Of a stretch of 64,000 bases of DNA, positions 63,893-64,000 are shown one piece after another (position 1 is the first letter of the stretch; every line of letters begins with the position of its first letter). The stretch covers positions 406,321-470,320 of the forward strand of contig NZ_MUNQ01000008.1 of the NCBI RefSeq assembly GCF_002001165.1, given 5' to 3'. Origin of the DNA: Rhodanobacter sp. C05 (lineage in GTDB: Bacteria > Pseudomonadota > Gammaproteobacteria > Xanthomonadales > Rhodanobacteraceae). The position numbers and the translations under genes were made by a program. A model generated the notes under the pieces. That model ran no database searches. It was not told where the DNA came from and was given only the letters and a program-made list of their open reading frames with translations.

Positions 63893-64000
63893 TCATGCGG
63901 CCACAGCCATCTGATCGAGCAGTGCCGGAGACGGCTTTCGTATTTGCTCCACGAGTTTTTCAAGCCTGGCATTCGACCATCGTCTCACTAGCGCCTCACG
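63893..64000 (-). CDS. C-terminal part of an unidentified protein (5' end outside window)
   Basis: An open minus-strand frame runs from the window edge to a TGA at 63893-63895 and encodes about 35 residues, including WSNARLEKLVEQIRK and LLDQMAVAA. The composition is helical and coding-like, but it is too short to identify. It converges with the DUF2235 gene. Confidence 0.4.
   Translation of the reverse strand, partial: REALVRRWSNARLEKLVEQIRKPSPALLDQMAVAA

Overview
The window is a high-GC gammaproteobacterial chromosome segment. Gene content and order (folP-glmM ... tpiA-secG-tRNA-Leu, ligA-epmA, orn/sbcB, an S53 sedolisin, DUF2461, DUF6445, many SDR/LysR pairs) suggest the Xanthomonadales, most likely a Rhodanobacteraceae-type organism. 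That is inference from gene content; no rRNA is present.

1-6.6 kb: the 3' end of an Ala/Pro-rich gene and a GacA/UvrY-type response regulator share a perfect bidirectional terminator. From about 2.56 to 6.34 kb comes the most unusual region: five attC-like sites separated by minus-strand single genes (VOC, GNAT, acyltransferase, VOC, DUF6632-like membrane protein). This is an integron cassette array without any visible integrase (a CALIN). It lies against tRNA-Leu(GAG).

6.6-25.6 kb: mostly housekeeping. It holds secG, tpiA, glmM, folP, orn, sbcB, aqpZ, a yaeR-type glyoxalase, epmA, ligA and rnk, with accessory enzymes inserted between tpiA and glmM (an SDR and two proteins with oxygenase features). 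A secreted alpha/beta hydrolase is translationally linked to a DUF4785-like secreted protein.

25.7-41 kb: transport and envelope genes (two MFS pumps, a CPA2 antiporter, an NRAMP-like carrier with altered metal motifs), a receiver-only regulator whose start region is tandemly duplicated, a sedolisin protease, a MarR-isochorismatase-membrane-MFS operon, an S41 peptidase and a double retropepsin-like/TPR protein.

40-56 kb: accessory redox and regulatory genes. Three LysR genes face SDR, lipocalin and DoxX genes, two of them with clear palindromes in the divergent intergenic regions. There is also a secreted DUF2252 protein, a cysteine-dioxygenase-like/FAD protein pair and several small secreted proteins. 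Intergenic spaces carry REP/BIME hairpins and a composite, nested, inverted-repeat-bounded element family.

56-64 kb: an H1-like basic protein, a patatin lipoprotein, a CocE/NonD hydrolase, a membrane-anchored AraC regulator, and an orphan type VI module: hcp followed by a DUF2235 (Tle1-like) phospholipase, with a roughly 80-bp direct repeat on either side of hcp.
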